Positions 22,122 through 34,995 of a DNA stretch of 64,000 nucleotides are shown piece after piece. This DNA comes from Punica granatum (taxonomy: Eukaryota; Streptophyta; Magnoliopsida; Myrtales; Lythraceae), in contig NC_045128.1 of NCBI RefSeq assembly GCF_007655135.1, positions 29,978,811 to 30,042,810 on the forward strand, given 5' to 3'. A model generated the notes under the pieces. It did not search any database. It saw nothing but the letters and a program-made list of their open reading frames with translations, and was not told the DNA's origin. The translations under genes were made by a program, and so were the position numbers. Positions within the stretch are counted from its first letter, which is position 1; the number at the start of each line of letters is the position of its first letter.

Positions 22122-23860
22122 CTCATAACGTGTTTGTTACAAATTCGAGAGTATTGTCCATGAAGGAATGAGAAGCTAACCAGCAACCATCACTTCGTAT
22201 GGTCGGAGAAAATGAGAAATTGGAGTGAAATAAATATCGTGAAATAGTATACACTTTTGCAAGATATTACACAGTTAACCGGAAATCCTTAAAGATTTCA
22301 CTTTTTTAACCAGTAAAACGACGGATGACCCGTATTAGATGAGTAAGCAACACGTGTCTATTTAATGCCATTTATACATACCGCAAAACACTTGCATGTT
22401 CGAAGCTCGAACTTGCAGATTCAATGTGATTGAGCTATGATATGCATTCCATCACCCATGAGTAACTCTATGCATCCAATATCTTTCCTATATTAGCAGT
22501 TGCTGATAGGAAAGACACATAGCTTAATCTTCACTCTCGACAACAATGGTATCGTCAGCCATCACCTTAAATGTTTTCCTTTTTTCGGTGTGCACTCTAA
22601 CATCTAGAAGCTAAATAAATCCCAGGTCGAGCATCGTCAGCTCAATAAGAAGTATAACTCTTCCAACGTGAATTTTTAAAAATAGAACAAGCGTCCATTT
22701 GAACCAATTCACATTAATTTTAAATGTTTTCCTTTGACTCTGCCCCTAAAAAATGCGACTTTTTCGCAATAGTATCAGGCAATTGTCACTCATCGATCAT
22801 CCACCATTGAATACTAAGAAATAAAATAAATTAGATCGCCATGACATTTAAAGTTGTCCTTTTAAAAGTAGACGGTGGTGTAAATTATATAAAAAATTAA
22901 TCTTTTCTAACCCGTGCATTGCCCGGTTCTTTTTTTATTTATCTCTATATAAGTTCTTATTATGACTATTATATTTTGAAACCCCAATTTTCTTATTAAA
23001 AATTAATTTCAATTAGTAATCTTGAAATTTTTTTGTTAAAATTTTAAAGCAAGTTCATTATTATAATAAATGTGGTCAAATGAGTTGTTATAATAATAAA
23101 ATTTAAGTTAATTATTAGTATAGATTTGTCACTTACACTAATTAAGTTTGGTGATTAGAATAATCTAGCCATCAAACCCGCATTACGCGGGATTGTTACT
23201 CATGAAGAAATGATATGAATTACAATATAAATTTATGCATTTTGTGGTTCACTTAATAATTTTATTAATGCATTTTGTTATGAAAGCTTCATTTGTATTT
23301 TTATTATTAAGTTCTACATTACTTTTATTTTTTCATCAAACTAATGTTAGTTAATTAGTAAAAACTTAAATTTATGTGTAGATGTTAATTATTTAATATT
23401 TTCAGGTATTATATTTTTTAAATATGATTTTACATGTAATTTACTTCCCATGAAACATATAAGTTCTTAAAACGATTTATTATTTTATTAAGAGGAAATT
23501 TCGAAATTTCTATATTATTTCATTATAATTAGTCATTTTACTATATACTAATTGAAGTTATGCATGCACAATGAATATAATTTTAGAAAGTAACAATTCC
23601 AGTATCATTTATTTAGACAACATAAGTGATCGATGTTCAACTATTAATTTGAATAAATATGTACTCTACGATAAAATTATGTTTTTAACATACTTTTGCA
23701 CAATTGACAGGATCAAAATAACAAAAACTATCATTAAATAATAATAAAAATGAACTTATAGCTCAACTATATCCCCTTATTTGACCAAAAATGTCTACTA
23801 ATAAGTGATAAGTAATATATTTATGTTGTGCAAGTAAAAATTGACAAAAAACTTAGGACT
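22122..23860. other. AT-rich intergenic DNA, no gene; possible Helitron-type hairpin at 23165-23191
   Basis: No exon-like coding stretch is visible. A GC-rich hairpin CCCGCATTACGCGGG at 23177-23191 next to CTAG at 23165 looks like a Helitron 3' end on the minus strand, but the base after CTAG is A, not the expected T. A second GC-rich motif, CCCGTGCATTGCCCGG, lies at about 22911. A member of the repeat pair with 21010-21250 occupies 23240-23470. Confidence 0.4.
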
Positions 23861-23867
23861 GCTCCGT

Positions 23868-24106
23868 TTGGATCAAAGATTTCATGGGTTTCAAAATAGA
23901 AATTTAAAATTAGATTTTAATTTTAAAAAATAGTATAAATGAGATTCACTTTTTGACTTTGTATTAGTTATTTTGTTTTGTTATGCAAAAAAAAAGTGAT
24001 ATAAATGGGGTTCACTCTTTGACTTTATATGAGTTATTTTGTTTTGTTATTGGTAAAATTAGGTTAAAGTTGTGATTTTAAAATCACATTTGCAAACCAA
24101 ACAAGC
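23868..24106. mobile_element. Candidate hAT/Harbinger-like MITE
   Basis: The left edge is GACTGCTCCGTTTGGATC; the reverse complement of the right edge is GGCTTGTTTGGTTTGC, a typical TTTGG-type terminal repeat pair. Internally an about 70-base unit (TTCACT..TTGACTTT...TTATTTTGTTTTGTTAT) is duplicated in tandem. I could not establish a target duplication. Confidence 0.4.
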
Positions 24107-24224
24107 CTTTCATTTTTTTATGCCAAAAATTCAACAGCTGCCTCTAAGATATAAATACATAATTCGTTGCATATATAATAAAGCTATCAATATTATTAGT
24201 TGCTTTTGTAAAACATATTATCAT

Positions 24225-24545
24225 TTCAAAATTAATAGATTAGAGATGCATTGTTAACACCATATTGATATATATATATATATATATATATAATTTTGAA
24301 AATATCATCATAGTCGAAAATTGCCTTGTTATTTAATTACTTTATGATTTCAAAGTTAATAGATTAGAGATGTGTTATTAAGACCATATTGATGTATATA
24401 TAATTTTTGACAATATCATCCTAGCCAAAAATAGTCTCGTTATTTAATTTCTATTATGGCTTCAAAATTGACCTATTAGAGATATTATTGTATAGATATA
24501 ATTTTAAGAATATCATTGCTGAAAATTGTCCCATTATTTAATTAT
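24225..24545. repeat. Three tandem units of about 105-120 bp
   Basis: Each unit runs from TTCAAA-TTAATAGATTAGAGAT through ACCATATTGAT and AATATCATC to TTATTTAATT. Units start near 24226, 24349 and 24461, and the third is the most diverged. An (AT)n tract (about 24268-24292) expands the first unit. Non-coding. Confidence 0.75.
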
Positions 24546-24549
24546 TTGA

Positions 24550-27500
24550 TTGGGGCTATGAAATTTGAGGAGCTAAATTGGTGGTCTAGGATTTGAGAAG
24601 AAGAAAATTGGGCCATGAATTTAAAAGTTCCAGAATAGCGCTCTTCCTCTTGAAGACAAAGGCCGACCATTAAGTGAAAGTGATGAAGATGAAAAGGAAA
24701 ATTTGAAATTAATTGTTGAAACGTAATTCTATGTATCATGGCCTTGTTTATTTGAAATATTTTGGTGCATCAAATATTTATAATTAATGAAGTTATCTCT
24801 CATGGATAAGAGGTAGATGAAGAATAGGGAGCTATGGATCTGACACATGACAATACCTTATCAATTTTGGGATGATACTTGGCGCAATCTTGTTAAACAT
24901 GTTCTTTCATTTTGCCATTAAAACGGCAACTTCTTTTATCGACTAAAACATAACTTTTCGTTTAAATAATCCTGCTTCATAATGATATGGTAAAAAATTC
25001 ATTCAAACGATGTGGTAAACGATTTTGGAGAGAGAGAGAGAGAAAGAGAAGGAAGGTGGTGTTGGTGGGCTTTGGTTTTTTTGGTTGCAGAGCAGACGGG
25101 CAATTGTGGCAAACGATTTGAGTTGACCGATAACAATGCTCGCCGGAGATGTCACGTAATATGTTTATGAAATGCAAATCTTAATTTTGAAAAGAAGAAA
25201 ATTGAAAAGGGAATTGCAAATTGAAGTTGCTTTGGGTCATCTTCCTAGAGAAAGAGAAAACGGGGCCCTCTCTTATTCAATTCTGAAACTCTTTTCAAGG
25301 CATCCGTCCTTACCTACCCGATCGTCCTTTCGCACTTGCGGACGTATAAACGATAATGCAATAATGACATAGTGACGCTGCTCCAATTTAATTTGGCTTG
25401 AAAAAACAAAGAAGGAATAAAGCTAAATAGTCTTCTTCACAATAAACATACTATGATTAGGAATGCGGTATAAATATTTATTAGAAGACAACACCATGTA
25501 CCAACAATGACGCGATACAGAGCTACGAAAAATAACTACTTGTCGTGGAGGGCAACTATTCATGTTTCGTCTAGAATTCCAAGAAAATGATCTAACTAAT
25601 GAAATTTCTGTTATCTTCTAAATGAGGATCTTCTTGGAAGATGATGGACGTATTATTTTCAACATAGTTCTCCATAGAACTCTACAAGAATTCACATTAT
25701 TTTCAAGGTAGTCTTTCATAAGAATTTTCATAAATTGTCAGTTTTTAATCGGTGAAGTTACTCGATAGCAATAACATTTATATTCAGATTCTGCGATCTT
25801 ATAAATGTTCAAATCGATCTCGGTTGAGAAAGAAAATCTCCCTGATTTGGTGGATTGAATATTTTCTCTACACTTCAACTTTTGATTGAGGAATTGAAAC
25901 TGATAAAGGGCTCAAAGAGCAGCCGCCTTTCAAAATTCAAATCTTTAACTATGCAACTAAGCCTACCAATAATCAAATGCATAATTAATTCCGTTTTTCC
26001 TTTTGGTTAACTTTATAGCTAGCTTCTTCTTCTCCTCTCTTTAATTTTTTTTTCCTTTTTCCCTATTGTGACATGTAGGGACACAGAGGCTGCCCCAAAT
26101 TCTACAACCAAACAAGCAAGGAAGAAGGTGCTAATGAAGTTTCCTTGGTGTTGAAAATCTGATAAGGGACAAGGTGTGTTGGATCCTACCCTCAATAGTA
26201 CAATTTGGGGGTATGCCTTTACCTTGATTTAGAACTATGTCACTAGAAAGTAGGCAATCACATGGAAATTGGAGGAAAGCAAGAAGTTGTGAAGGAAAAG
26301 GGCAAAAGTTACGAACTATCAAGACGAGATAGATATGTTGGAAAATCGAATATGCCAGATGCAGTTAGTTCGGTCTACTCGAACCAAAGCCTATTTAAGA
26401 TTCATATATAAGAATTGGTTAGTCTCGCCAATTGCAAGAGTAAAACATAAATGTTCAAATCAGGGTAAGTAACTTCATTTCCGGAAGACCGCTGAATAAC
26501 AGAAAAACGTACTAAGAAGAAAGACTTGTCTGCTAATTTTCTTAAAAATCTTCATAATTTTTGTTCTGGTGTCCAAATAAAAAAATTATTTATGCCTGTA
26601 AAATTTTATTTCTTAGTGGACCGACCTTACTCGAATTAGATTAGTCATGGCTCAATGAACTTCTAGACAATGGGATGCACACCGAAAAATATTATTGATA
26701 CCATAGATGTCTGCACTGACATAGCTAGTCTTGTTGCTTCCAAAAAACAATCTTTCGAGAATGACTAATAGATGATTAAGAACCTGAAATGACCCCGAAT
26801 ACAAAATTAACCAATACTATTCATCGTATACACCATTTTTTTTCTATTTATGTTGAAAAAGAGGAATGTGCCTTGGGAATGAAAATACACGATTGTATTC
26901 TTGGTGGATTTCATTTTAGCCAAAAGCCAAATTAGTGCAAGCGCAAGATGTATGCATTATAAATAATAAGCAAGGAATTGAAAATATAAAAATATTCTTC
27001 TCCTTGCTTTTTCATCATCATATCTGTAAGTTGTATTAATAAATGCTAATAGAAAATCTTGTCCAAAAGAAATGCAAATAGAAAAATAATTGAAGTGGTC
27101 GCACATCTGCTTAATTATGTACAAGAAGTTGCATTTGCATTTTGCACTTCCTAATCGGAGTCTGAAACTTTACAAATTATTGCAAAAAAGAAAGGAAATA
27201 AAGAAATAATTAATAATATATAAAAGATAGGAATATGAATTTTATTTGAAAATGGATTGATCGAATTCGAATACGGATGGGCTGATTCAGACAGAACTGC
27301 TGAGTTTGACCATGGTCTCTGTTAATTATAAATTCAGCATTTAACCAAAAAAGAATATCAACAATTTTTATCCGCCCACAGTGCTTTGTTATTCTTGCTG
27401 TTATCAATTGGATCTATATATTTATTTATCTATTATGGCTGCTCATTTATTATATATTTATATCGTATCAGCCGACTCTAGATATGTACCGAGGAGATAA

Positions 27501-28580
27501 TTACTGAAAAGAAGCATGTTTTGACCAACATCTGTCATCGATGTTTCCAAGAAAAAAGTTGAACAATGACATGGCTTTTTGCTCGTTCTATGCACAAAAT
27601 GTGAGATGTAATTTCTATTCTTACAGATTTATCATTATGATACTTTCTGGAGCTTATTAAGACCATAACTAAAAAAAAGAACTAATTAATATGGCAGATG
27701 TTTTTAAAGTAAAGACATATAGTCCATTTCCTACTAATCTCAAAATATATATATATATATATATATATTAGTTTTTGGAATTTAATTTCATGTAAAACTA
27801 GAAACTTGGAAACAAGTTAATGATGGTTTATATATATGTATATTATGAATAATATATATAATTATTTGCAGTTTTCTGATTGAATATGAAAGTCTTTTTT
27901 GTATAATTAAGCATGGAGATGCCATAATCGATACGTTTCTTCTTAATTCGAGCTATGAAATACATTGTAGACATTTCATTATACCATAGTATATATATAT
28001 ATAAAGATTCAAAATCCTTAAATATTTCACATATATACGTATTATACAGAGTTGAATATATCAAATGCACGTTCATATAGAGGATTTTCTGAACAAATAT
28101 ATCGTAAAGTGGATTAATATCTTAAAATAATTAAGGGTGTTAAATTTACTTTGTTAGCTATATAAAGCAATTCCAAAATATTTAGAATAATTTAATTTTT
28201 CTAGAAAAAACATATATCTTATACTGATATACTGTACGTAAAATCTACATTGTTAAAAGTGCTTGTAGTTTAATTCTAGGTGACTGGGTCTATATATGTA
28301 TGTTCCAAATTCTTTTGGCTATATATCTATGTGATACCGTAGCAATGATTTCAAGAATAAAAATAACTTTTATTTTTTATTTAATTCAGATTTTTGGTAA
28401 AAAAAGAAGACCCCATATTACAAAATTGAAGATCTAACTTTTTCTCCGATATTTATGACAAATTACTTAACAGTATATATATATATATATATATATATTC
28501 TGATTGTATATACCTCTTAAAGAGTTTATATATCATCGCGATTCTTTATTGGAGTAGTTGACTGCGATAACTTTGTACGT
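24550..28580. other. AT-rich intergenic DNA, no gene recognised
   Basis: About 4 kb with no recognisable exon, conserved motif or long ORF. It contains short simple repeats: (GA)n near 25027-25045 and (AT)n at 27745-27769. A further (AT)n lies nearby at 28474-28499. No transposon ends with target duplications were found here. Confidence 0.5.
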
Positions 28581-28589
28581 TCAGTCCAA

Positions 28590-28775
28590 ATCTAACAATT
28601 GAGCCACTGATAAAAAGATAATATGATACAGCGGCATATTTTTTCACTTATTAATCAAAAAATTGTAGGTTCGATTTTTGTGAGGTGAGACTATATATAT
28701 ATCCTTTATTAACTATTAGAATTTTTATTTTATTGTGTTAGACTTATAGACTTCTCCTGTAAGTAAAAAGAGAAA
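28590..28775 (+). mobile_element. SINE copy, plus orientation
   Basis: The head contains ATGATACAGCGGCATATT and a clear box B, GTAGGTTCGATTTTTGTG. The tail reads CCTTTATTAACTATTAGAATTT then TTATTGTGTTAGACTTATAGA and ends in an A-rich run. Same family as 58340-58490 and 60955-61105. Confidence 0.65.
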
Positions 28776-29099
28776 AAAAATTGGAGCCATTGATGATGGC
28801 AATAGGCCATTAAATCGTGAATTGGGACTCCTGCAAATGGAGATGCTTGGAATGCCTCGGAAGAAAGAAGAGGTAGGTGGTGAGTAATTTCAACCTGAAA
28901 GAGGGATCCAAGGCAACCCAAAAAGCTACAATGAAGAGTCGATTTTCTTTACGTATCAAACCCTCTTAAATACAAAAAAAGAATAGTTCATGATCGCTAT
29001 ATAGAATTCATGAACTCGAAATTCTTCTTGACCTTTTCGCCACGTAATTCTTAGAATTATTATGTCAGTGCACTGTGCTTCATTCTTTTTCTTGTTTAA

Positions 29100-29265
29100 T
29101 AAAATTATGATGATCGGTTCGAGCTAGGTTGGCTTACTAATGGATAAAACTTTTCACATGTGAATTTTCTTCATTTACAGGACTCGAAACTGAGATCTTA
29201 TTTAAGGTAAGTAGACGTCGAATCACCTAAACTAATCAATGTTGGTTGAGGCTCCAAGTTTTAGA
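29100..29265 (-). mobile_element. SINE-like repeat of a second family
   Basis: On the + strand it contains ACTCGAAACTGAGATCTTATTTAAGG and AATCACCTAAACTAATCAATGTTGG. Read on the minus strand, the second stretch looks like a tRNA box A region and the first like box B (CAGTTTCGAGTCC). The same two words recur in weaker form at 29663-29901 and 29966-30240. Confidence 0.45.
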
Positions 29266-29662
29266 CTAGACAGGAGAATTCAAGATATTATTATTCCTAC
29301 CCAATTAGAACTTCCCGAAATCTGCCTACTAAACAATTTATATCATCGAACTTGGTTTGCATATATAATACACTCCTGTAGATTAAAATGAACTATACCC
29401 TCATACTCTAAGGGAGATATCCTAGAAGCAAGCTTGAGCACGTAAGTTAGGGTATGAAAACGACCAGATGGAAGACGCCATAAAAATATTTACTAGTTGA
29501 TTGATTGGTGAACCATTTAACAAAGAATTTATTACGGGTCCATACCCACTATAGGCAGGAAGGGTTTACCGACTCGCGGGACCCACCCTGCTATCTTTTC
29601 TTTAAAATAAAAATTAATTATTTTTACTTTTTAGATTTAATGATTTACCGAATCAAGATAAG

Positions 29663-30240
29663 CCTTTTTTTTCTTTCACCCTTGCGAGCATCGCTTGATA
29701 TTTGAAAGGTTAACGGATTAGATTAATATAGATTTAAGCGATATCGGTGTACTATGAATAAATCTCTCACGATCGTGGATTTTTTATCCTCATCCGAGAC
29801 TTTCTTCAAGATAACTAATACCAAATCGCCTAAAACCAAGTCATCTTGGCAAAAAGCCTATTTCAATTTATTATTAACAGTTTAAGTAGTCCTTTTTTAT
29901 TTGTTACGGTAGAAATATAGTTATTTTTATAATTTTATAATTTTTTATTTAAATTATATATACAAGCTTTTTTTCTTATTCGAAAGTTTAACAGATTTCA
30001 TTAATATAGGTTTTAGCGAAATTGTCCCACTAAGGGAACACTCTCATGATCGTGAATCTTCTCCAATCGAAAGAAATGTCTTCGAGTTGGTCTTTTGATT
30101 TAAATCAATCAAAATACCTGCACCTGAGAACTCGCTTTAGGGGTACAAAATACCAAATTACCTAAAACTAACTATGTTGGTAAAAAAACCTATTTTAATT
30201 TATCACTAATTTAAATAGTCTCTTTTAATTTGGCTTGTTA
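29663..30240. repeat. Two diverged direct repeats of about 240-270 bp
   Basis: Unit 1 (about 29663-29901) and unit 2 (about 29966-30240) share this order of words: TTAAC-GATT-ATTAATATAG, CACGATCGTGGAT versus CATGATCGTGAAT, AATACCAAATCGCCTAAAACCAA versus AATACCAAATTACCTAAAACTAA, then GCCTATTTCAATTTATTA versus ACCTATTTTAATTTATCA. Unit 2 has an extra insert. They resemble the SINE-like repeat at 29100-29265. Confidence 0.6.
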
Positions 30241-30549
30241 GAAATGTCTTTAAATTCCGTGAAATGCAAAGGTTATGTTGATTACGAGGTACTTTTAGTG
30301 AATATCAAACCCCAACTGAAAGTAAAGTTCATACAGTTACAATTAGCAGGTTACTTAAGATCTGTTATATTACGATCATGGTTTTCTAAATAGAAACGTA
30401 GAGAATTTAAATTAACATTAGCACATAGAAATGTTAGTTTTCATACCATATGAATATTAATTAATATCCTCTTTTGAAAATTTTGGATCATTTACTATCA
30501 ATCGAGAGTTTGTAAGTTTTACGAATAAGTAGTTTCATCATTATTTTTA

Positions 30550-30910
30550 GGGCAAATTACAAAAAAAACCCAAATTTTGTAAAATGTCTCAGTTTTGTCC
30601 TAAATTTTGTTTTGTAACAAAAAAAACCATAAGTTTTCTAAAATGTCTCAAAAATGACATCCGTTATAAATTCCGTCAATTTTTGCCTACGTGTGACCTA
30701 CGTGGACTGTTAAAGGGACCCACTAGCCTACGTGTGACCTACGTGGACTGTTAAAGGGACCCACCATCAACAGCAAAAATTGACGGAAGTTATAACGGAA
30801 GTCATTTTTGAGACATTTTAGAAAACTTATGGTTTTTTTTGTTACAAAACAAAATTTAGGACAAAATTGAGACATTTTACAAAATTTGGGTTTTTTTTTG
30901 TAATTTACCC
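30550..30910. mobile_element. 361-bp foldback MULE-type MITE with exact 9-bp target duplication
   Basis: The element is a near-perfect palindrome. Left end GGGCAAATTACAAAAAAAAC; right end ...GTAATTTACCC. The arms stay complementary for well over 100 bases (both carry TTTTGTAACAAAAAAAACC/GGTTTTTTTTGTTACAAAA and TTGACGGAA/TTCCGTCAA). TTATTTTTA flanks both sides (30541-30549 and 30911-30919). A 41-bp unit (GCCTACGTGTGACCTACGTG...) is repeated in tandem in the loop, from 30685 and from 30726. No coding capacity. Confidence 0.92.
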
Positions 30911-31154
30911 TTATTTTTATTTATACTCTATATTAATTATTACACAAACTATTTTAATAAAGCAAAAATTCGTAAAAAAAGAAATTTCTGATACGCGGCA
31001 TCGCGCGGACATTACAGGCTAGTATAGATCGAAACACATTGCGCCATTATTCACATAAGTTGACTTGACAAACGAAGTGGCAATCAATTTGATATGCTCT
31101 ATTAGCTCATGCATGGGAATCACGGTTGTGTGTAACGTAAATTATATTCCAATT

Positions 31155-31400
31155 ATTTACTGTAAAATATCATTTACAAAAAAAAAATTAACTTTACTTC
31201 ACTTAACTCCAATTTAACAACACAATTATTATTTTTTTCCTATTTTCCTTAATTTTTTTAACCATTCAATTCAATTTTTAATGTTAAATTCTCTCAACTA
31301 TTCATTACTTTTTAATACTTTTTCTCATAATTCAACAACACAATCATTACAAACAAATTAAAATCAAAATTCTACTCAACTTTAAAACCAAATGCAACAT
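31155..31400. repeat. Inverted partner of the AT-rich repeat at 20386-20690
   Basis: Reverse-complement relative of 20386-20690, with the same internal half-unit duplication around GTTGTTGAATT and GTTGTTAAATT. Non-coding; the ends are approximate. Confidence 0.5.
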
Positions 31401-32709
31401 TCTTTTGCTATCATGGTTAATTAGGCCTGAATTTGCATGATAATCTTTGTTTTTCTCGTTAGTCTTGATATGTTAATAGATCATTCATATGAGAAACTTT
31501 CAGTGGTCCTTGTCTATCTCGAACTTCAATATTCTAGATGATAAGAAACTTTTAGCACTTGCCACTGACAGATTGGAAATTGAGGAGACGAGATAAACTG
31601 AATAGCTTGGGTTTGGTTGTAATAAAATGATATTATGATTATAAAGTAAGTTACATAGATTAATCTATATTTATATTATTATATATAAAAGTATGACGTG
31701 TTTCTCCAATTTTTATTATTCCAAAAATACTCATGTACCCTCGTGACTTTTAGTTGCACCCTTCTAGATTCGTTACTTTTCGCCGCATACTTGCATAAAG
31801 CTTTTATTCATATTATTTTTCTGTATCACTGATTTTTGATATTTTTTTCCTTCCACATCCATTTCAATAGAGTTAATCCTTAATGCAGGTACGTTTTATT
31901 TTTTTCATATCGATTTATAATTTCAAAATTTTGTTGTATCATATGTTTATTGCCCAACGATTTCACATAGCCTGTCTCCTGGACCTTTTCACACTTTCAA
32001 TGGCAAAAGTAATTCGGCATTTCTTCAACAATTCTTCCTATTTTTCCCTAATTAAATAATGATTGCACAGATTTTCTCTTTTACATAATTAACTAAACTG
32101 AATTAATTCTTGAAATCGTTGTATCTTTTGGTAAATGTCCTTACATTCAAAAAATACAAGAGAAACAACTTTTCAGACAACATTTCAAGAGACTCTTGCA
32201 TCCCCTAGGACTAAATAAAATTCATACGTCACTTAATTTTTTATCTTTATTAGAAAATTATATCTTCTTTAGTATAATAATAAAAACTATAAAGATTCGA
32301 TCGGAAAAATAAAGATAAAGTTATAATTTAATAAGAAGATAAATTTAATAGTTAAATTAGTCTAGATAAATTTAATCATCAAATCCTATTTCATATTTGT
32401 TGAGACAATTTTCTAGTGAAATGATATAATTGCTAAAAGAATGTGATTATTCAAAGAGTTGTATTTATTTCTGCTATATATACATTTCAGTTTTCAAATA
32501 AACATATAAAAAATCATTTGAACTCCATTTTCCTGTAAAACTTTTAACTTTGATTGTTTCATTATGAAGTCTCAAAGGATTCTAGATGTTGTTGCTTGAA
32601 TATCTCAATGGTTGTGTTTTTATATTTCAAAAGGATGTCATCTCTTATAAAATATCTATTCGCTCATAATTTATAAATATTTTATGGGTCTTTAATAGAA
32701 AATATCTAC

Positions 32710-32946
32710 ATATGATTCCCGAGTAATTATTAATCTGTTATTCTTCATAGATTTTACTCTCTTGTTCATGATATCATTGGTTTTCCTCTATATTTAAAGA
32801 TATTATTTGATTGTCTTTTATCGTTATGTTTGATTCCTGAGTAATTATTTATCTGTTATTCTTCATAGATTTTACTCTCTTGTTCATGATATCATTGGTT
32901 TACCTCTATATTTGAAGATATTATTTGACTGTCTTGTATCGTTGTG
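32710..32946. repeat. Tandem duplication of about 118 bp
   Basis: Two adjacent copies (about 32710-32828 and 32829-32946) of a unit running from TGATTCCYGAGTAATTATT through TTCTTCATAGATTTTACTCT to GTCTTTTATCGTT/GTCTTGTATCGTT. They differ at only a few positions, so the duplication is fairly recent. Non-coding. Confidence 0.9.
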
Positions 32947-33761
32947 TTTCTAATTTTTTTTCTTCGTGCTCTTGGTCATTTTTTTCATAAGAAGCATGAA
33001 ATTGAGTAGTAGGAGCCTTTGGTTGACAACCACCACCTCCCGACAACCTCGCCAGGGGCGGTTATGCCCTTTGATGAACTACCACCTGCCCAATCTGCCT
33101 TTCTCTTTCATTTTTCAATCACATAAATTTGCTCTCTATGTGCACATATATAATTGTTCTAATTTTTTAGAATTTAAATTATTTAATAACTTTTGAAAAA
33201 AAAATTCAAAATATTGGAAAGGCCTTATTAAATATTAACAAATATTATGTCTCGTTTATAGAGAAGTAAACGTTTTCTAAAAAAAATGTTTCAAATATTT
33301 TTATCTTTTTGGTACTTATTCCAAATGAAAATTAAGAAGAAATTAAAATTATATGTGATTTATATATAAAAGAATATTAGCAATAATTATTCATTACTTT
33401 TGAGGTATTTTTTTTACAAAGAATTAGAATTATAAGCGATTAGAGAATATATATTTTTTAGTTATTTTGCTTTTCTCTCATTTTCCTTTAAAATTGTTCA
33501 GTCTTTTTACTCTTGATTATCATGATTTTAATCTTGCATCCAACTAAGGCTTTTAATATGAATTGATTATTGCTCAAGTTTCATTTTTGCGTATTTTAAA
33601 ATTTATTATATGTGTAATACAATAAGAATATTAAATTACTAATGTACTTAAAATAAATATTTATTACAATTTCTTTTAGATTTTTTTCTTCTTTTGTTTA
33701 AATTAATTACTTCAAAATTTCAACAAATATATAATAGTTTCGAAATGTGCAATATTAAAAT

Positions 33762-34375
33762 AGGGCAAATTACACAAAAAAACCTAAGTTTTGTAAAACG
33801 TCTCAATTTTGTCCTAAATTTTGTTTTGTAACAAAAAAACCACATGTTTTGATAATCGTCTCAGATTTAACCTCACGTTACCATTCTGTTAAATTTACCG
33901 TCTATTTGCCTACGTGGACTTCACGGGACCCACAAAATTTACACATCATCTTATCATCTTCTCTTTTCTTTACAAAAATAATCTAAAATTTCAAAAAAGT
34001 ATCAGTTTCTTTTAAATTTTAATTTGTAATTTAAAAATTACACATTTTAAAAATTTCTCAGAAATGGTCCATGATAGAAGATGCTAACCGGGGTCGACTT
34101 TAGGAGCAAAAACATATGTTTTTTTCATTACAAACCAAATTTATAATGAAATTGAGACTTTTTTGAAAATTTGAATTTTTTTATTTGACTTATCTTATTT
34201 GTTTATTGATTTATGTCTGAAGTTAATGGTCCACGTATGCAAAATTGACGGAATTTATAACGGATGTCATTTTTTAGACAATTTGGATAACTTATTATTT
34301 GTTTTGTTACAAAACAAAATTTAACACAAAACTGAGACGTTTTATAAAATTTAGATTTTTTTGTGTAATTTGCCC
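33762..34375. mobile_element. 614-bp MULE-type element of the 30550 family with 9-bp target duplication and nested copy
   Basis: The ends are GGGCAAATTACACAAAAAAA on the left and TTTTTTTGTGTAATTTGCCC on the right. TATTAAAAT flanks it on both sides (33753-33761 and 34376-34384). The arms match the element at 30550-30910 (TTTTGTCCTAAATTTTGTTTTGTAAC...). The centre (about 33965-34195) is a second, more decayed palindrome of the same family, suggesting one copy inserted into another. Confidence 0.85.
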
Positions 34376-34844
34376 TATTAAAATATTATACCTTCACTTT
34401 TAATATTAACCTTAACTTTTTTAAAGGAAAATCAACTTATTTTTGGCAAAAAATTTGAATTAATTATTTATAATTTTTGATATTATCAATTATGTTATAT
34501 TTAAATGTAAAAATTATCAATATACATTAATGATATTAAGTAGTTCATATTTATTCATTTGGTATCTTTAACCAACCAATAAGATTATTAATGACATTAT
34601 AAAAGTAAATATATATATATATATTTGGATGAAATTTAACTTTTTTTTATATATTTTCTAGTATTTTATAATTTATACGTCTTACGGCTTAATCCAGAAA
34701 CCTTTCACGTGTAATGCACGTGTAGATTTACTAGTGTGTTAAAAAGTAACTTTTTTTTTATATAGAATTAAAGTTCAGTTGGAGTTCTGATTCATGTTAT
34801 ATGAAGATTAAAACCAAAATCGGTTTAAACTTTTATTAGTATTT

Positions 34845-34995
34845 ACTTTTTTTCGATTATAAATGAGGCCTAAAACCTAGTACAATGAAAGAAAAATCCT
34901 AAATAACTAATAAAAGGGGACAAATAGTCGCACTAAGTATCGAACCTGCGACTTCTAGGTCAACAGGCGAAAGCATGCGCCGCTGTACTACACCC
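34845..34995 (-). mobile_element. SINE copy, minus orientation, well preserved
   Basis: The reverse complement shows GTGTAGTACAGCGGCGCATGC (A-box region), GTCGCAGGTTCGATACTTAG (box B GGTTCGATAC), then TTTTATTAGTTATTTAGGAT and TTGTACTAGGTTTTAGGCC and an A-run. This is close to the copy at 21442-21600. Confidence 0.8.

Larger units (their letters stand above)
31664..34734 (+). mobile_element. Candidate non-autonomous Helitron of about 3.07 kb
   Basis: The left border reads A|TCTATATTTATATTATTATA, matching the usual plant Helitron 5' form (TC after an A). The right border has the hairpin CACGTGTAATGCACGTG (about 34707-34723), then seven bases, then CTAG|T at 34731-34735. Helitrons insert between A and T without target duplication, which fits. 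The element holds no helicase coding. It includes the 118-bp tandem duplication and the MULE at 33762-34375, which would be a later insertion. Left-end assignment is the weaker half. Confidence 0.4.
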
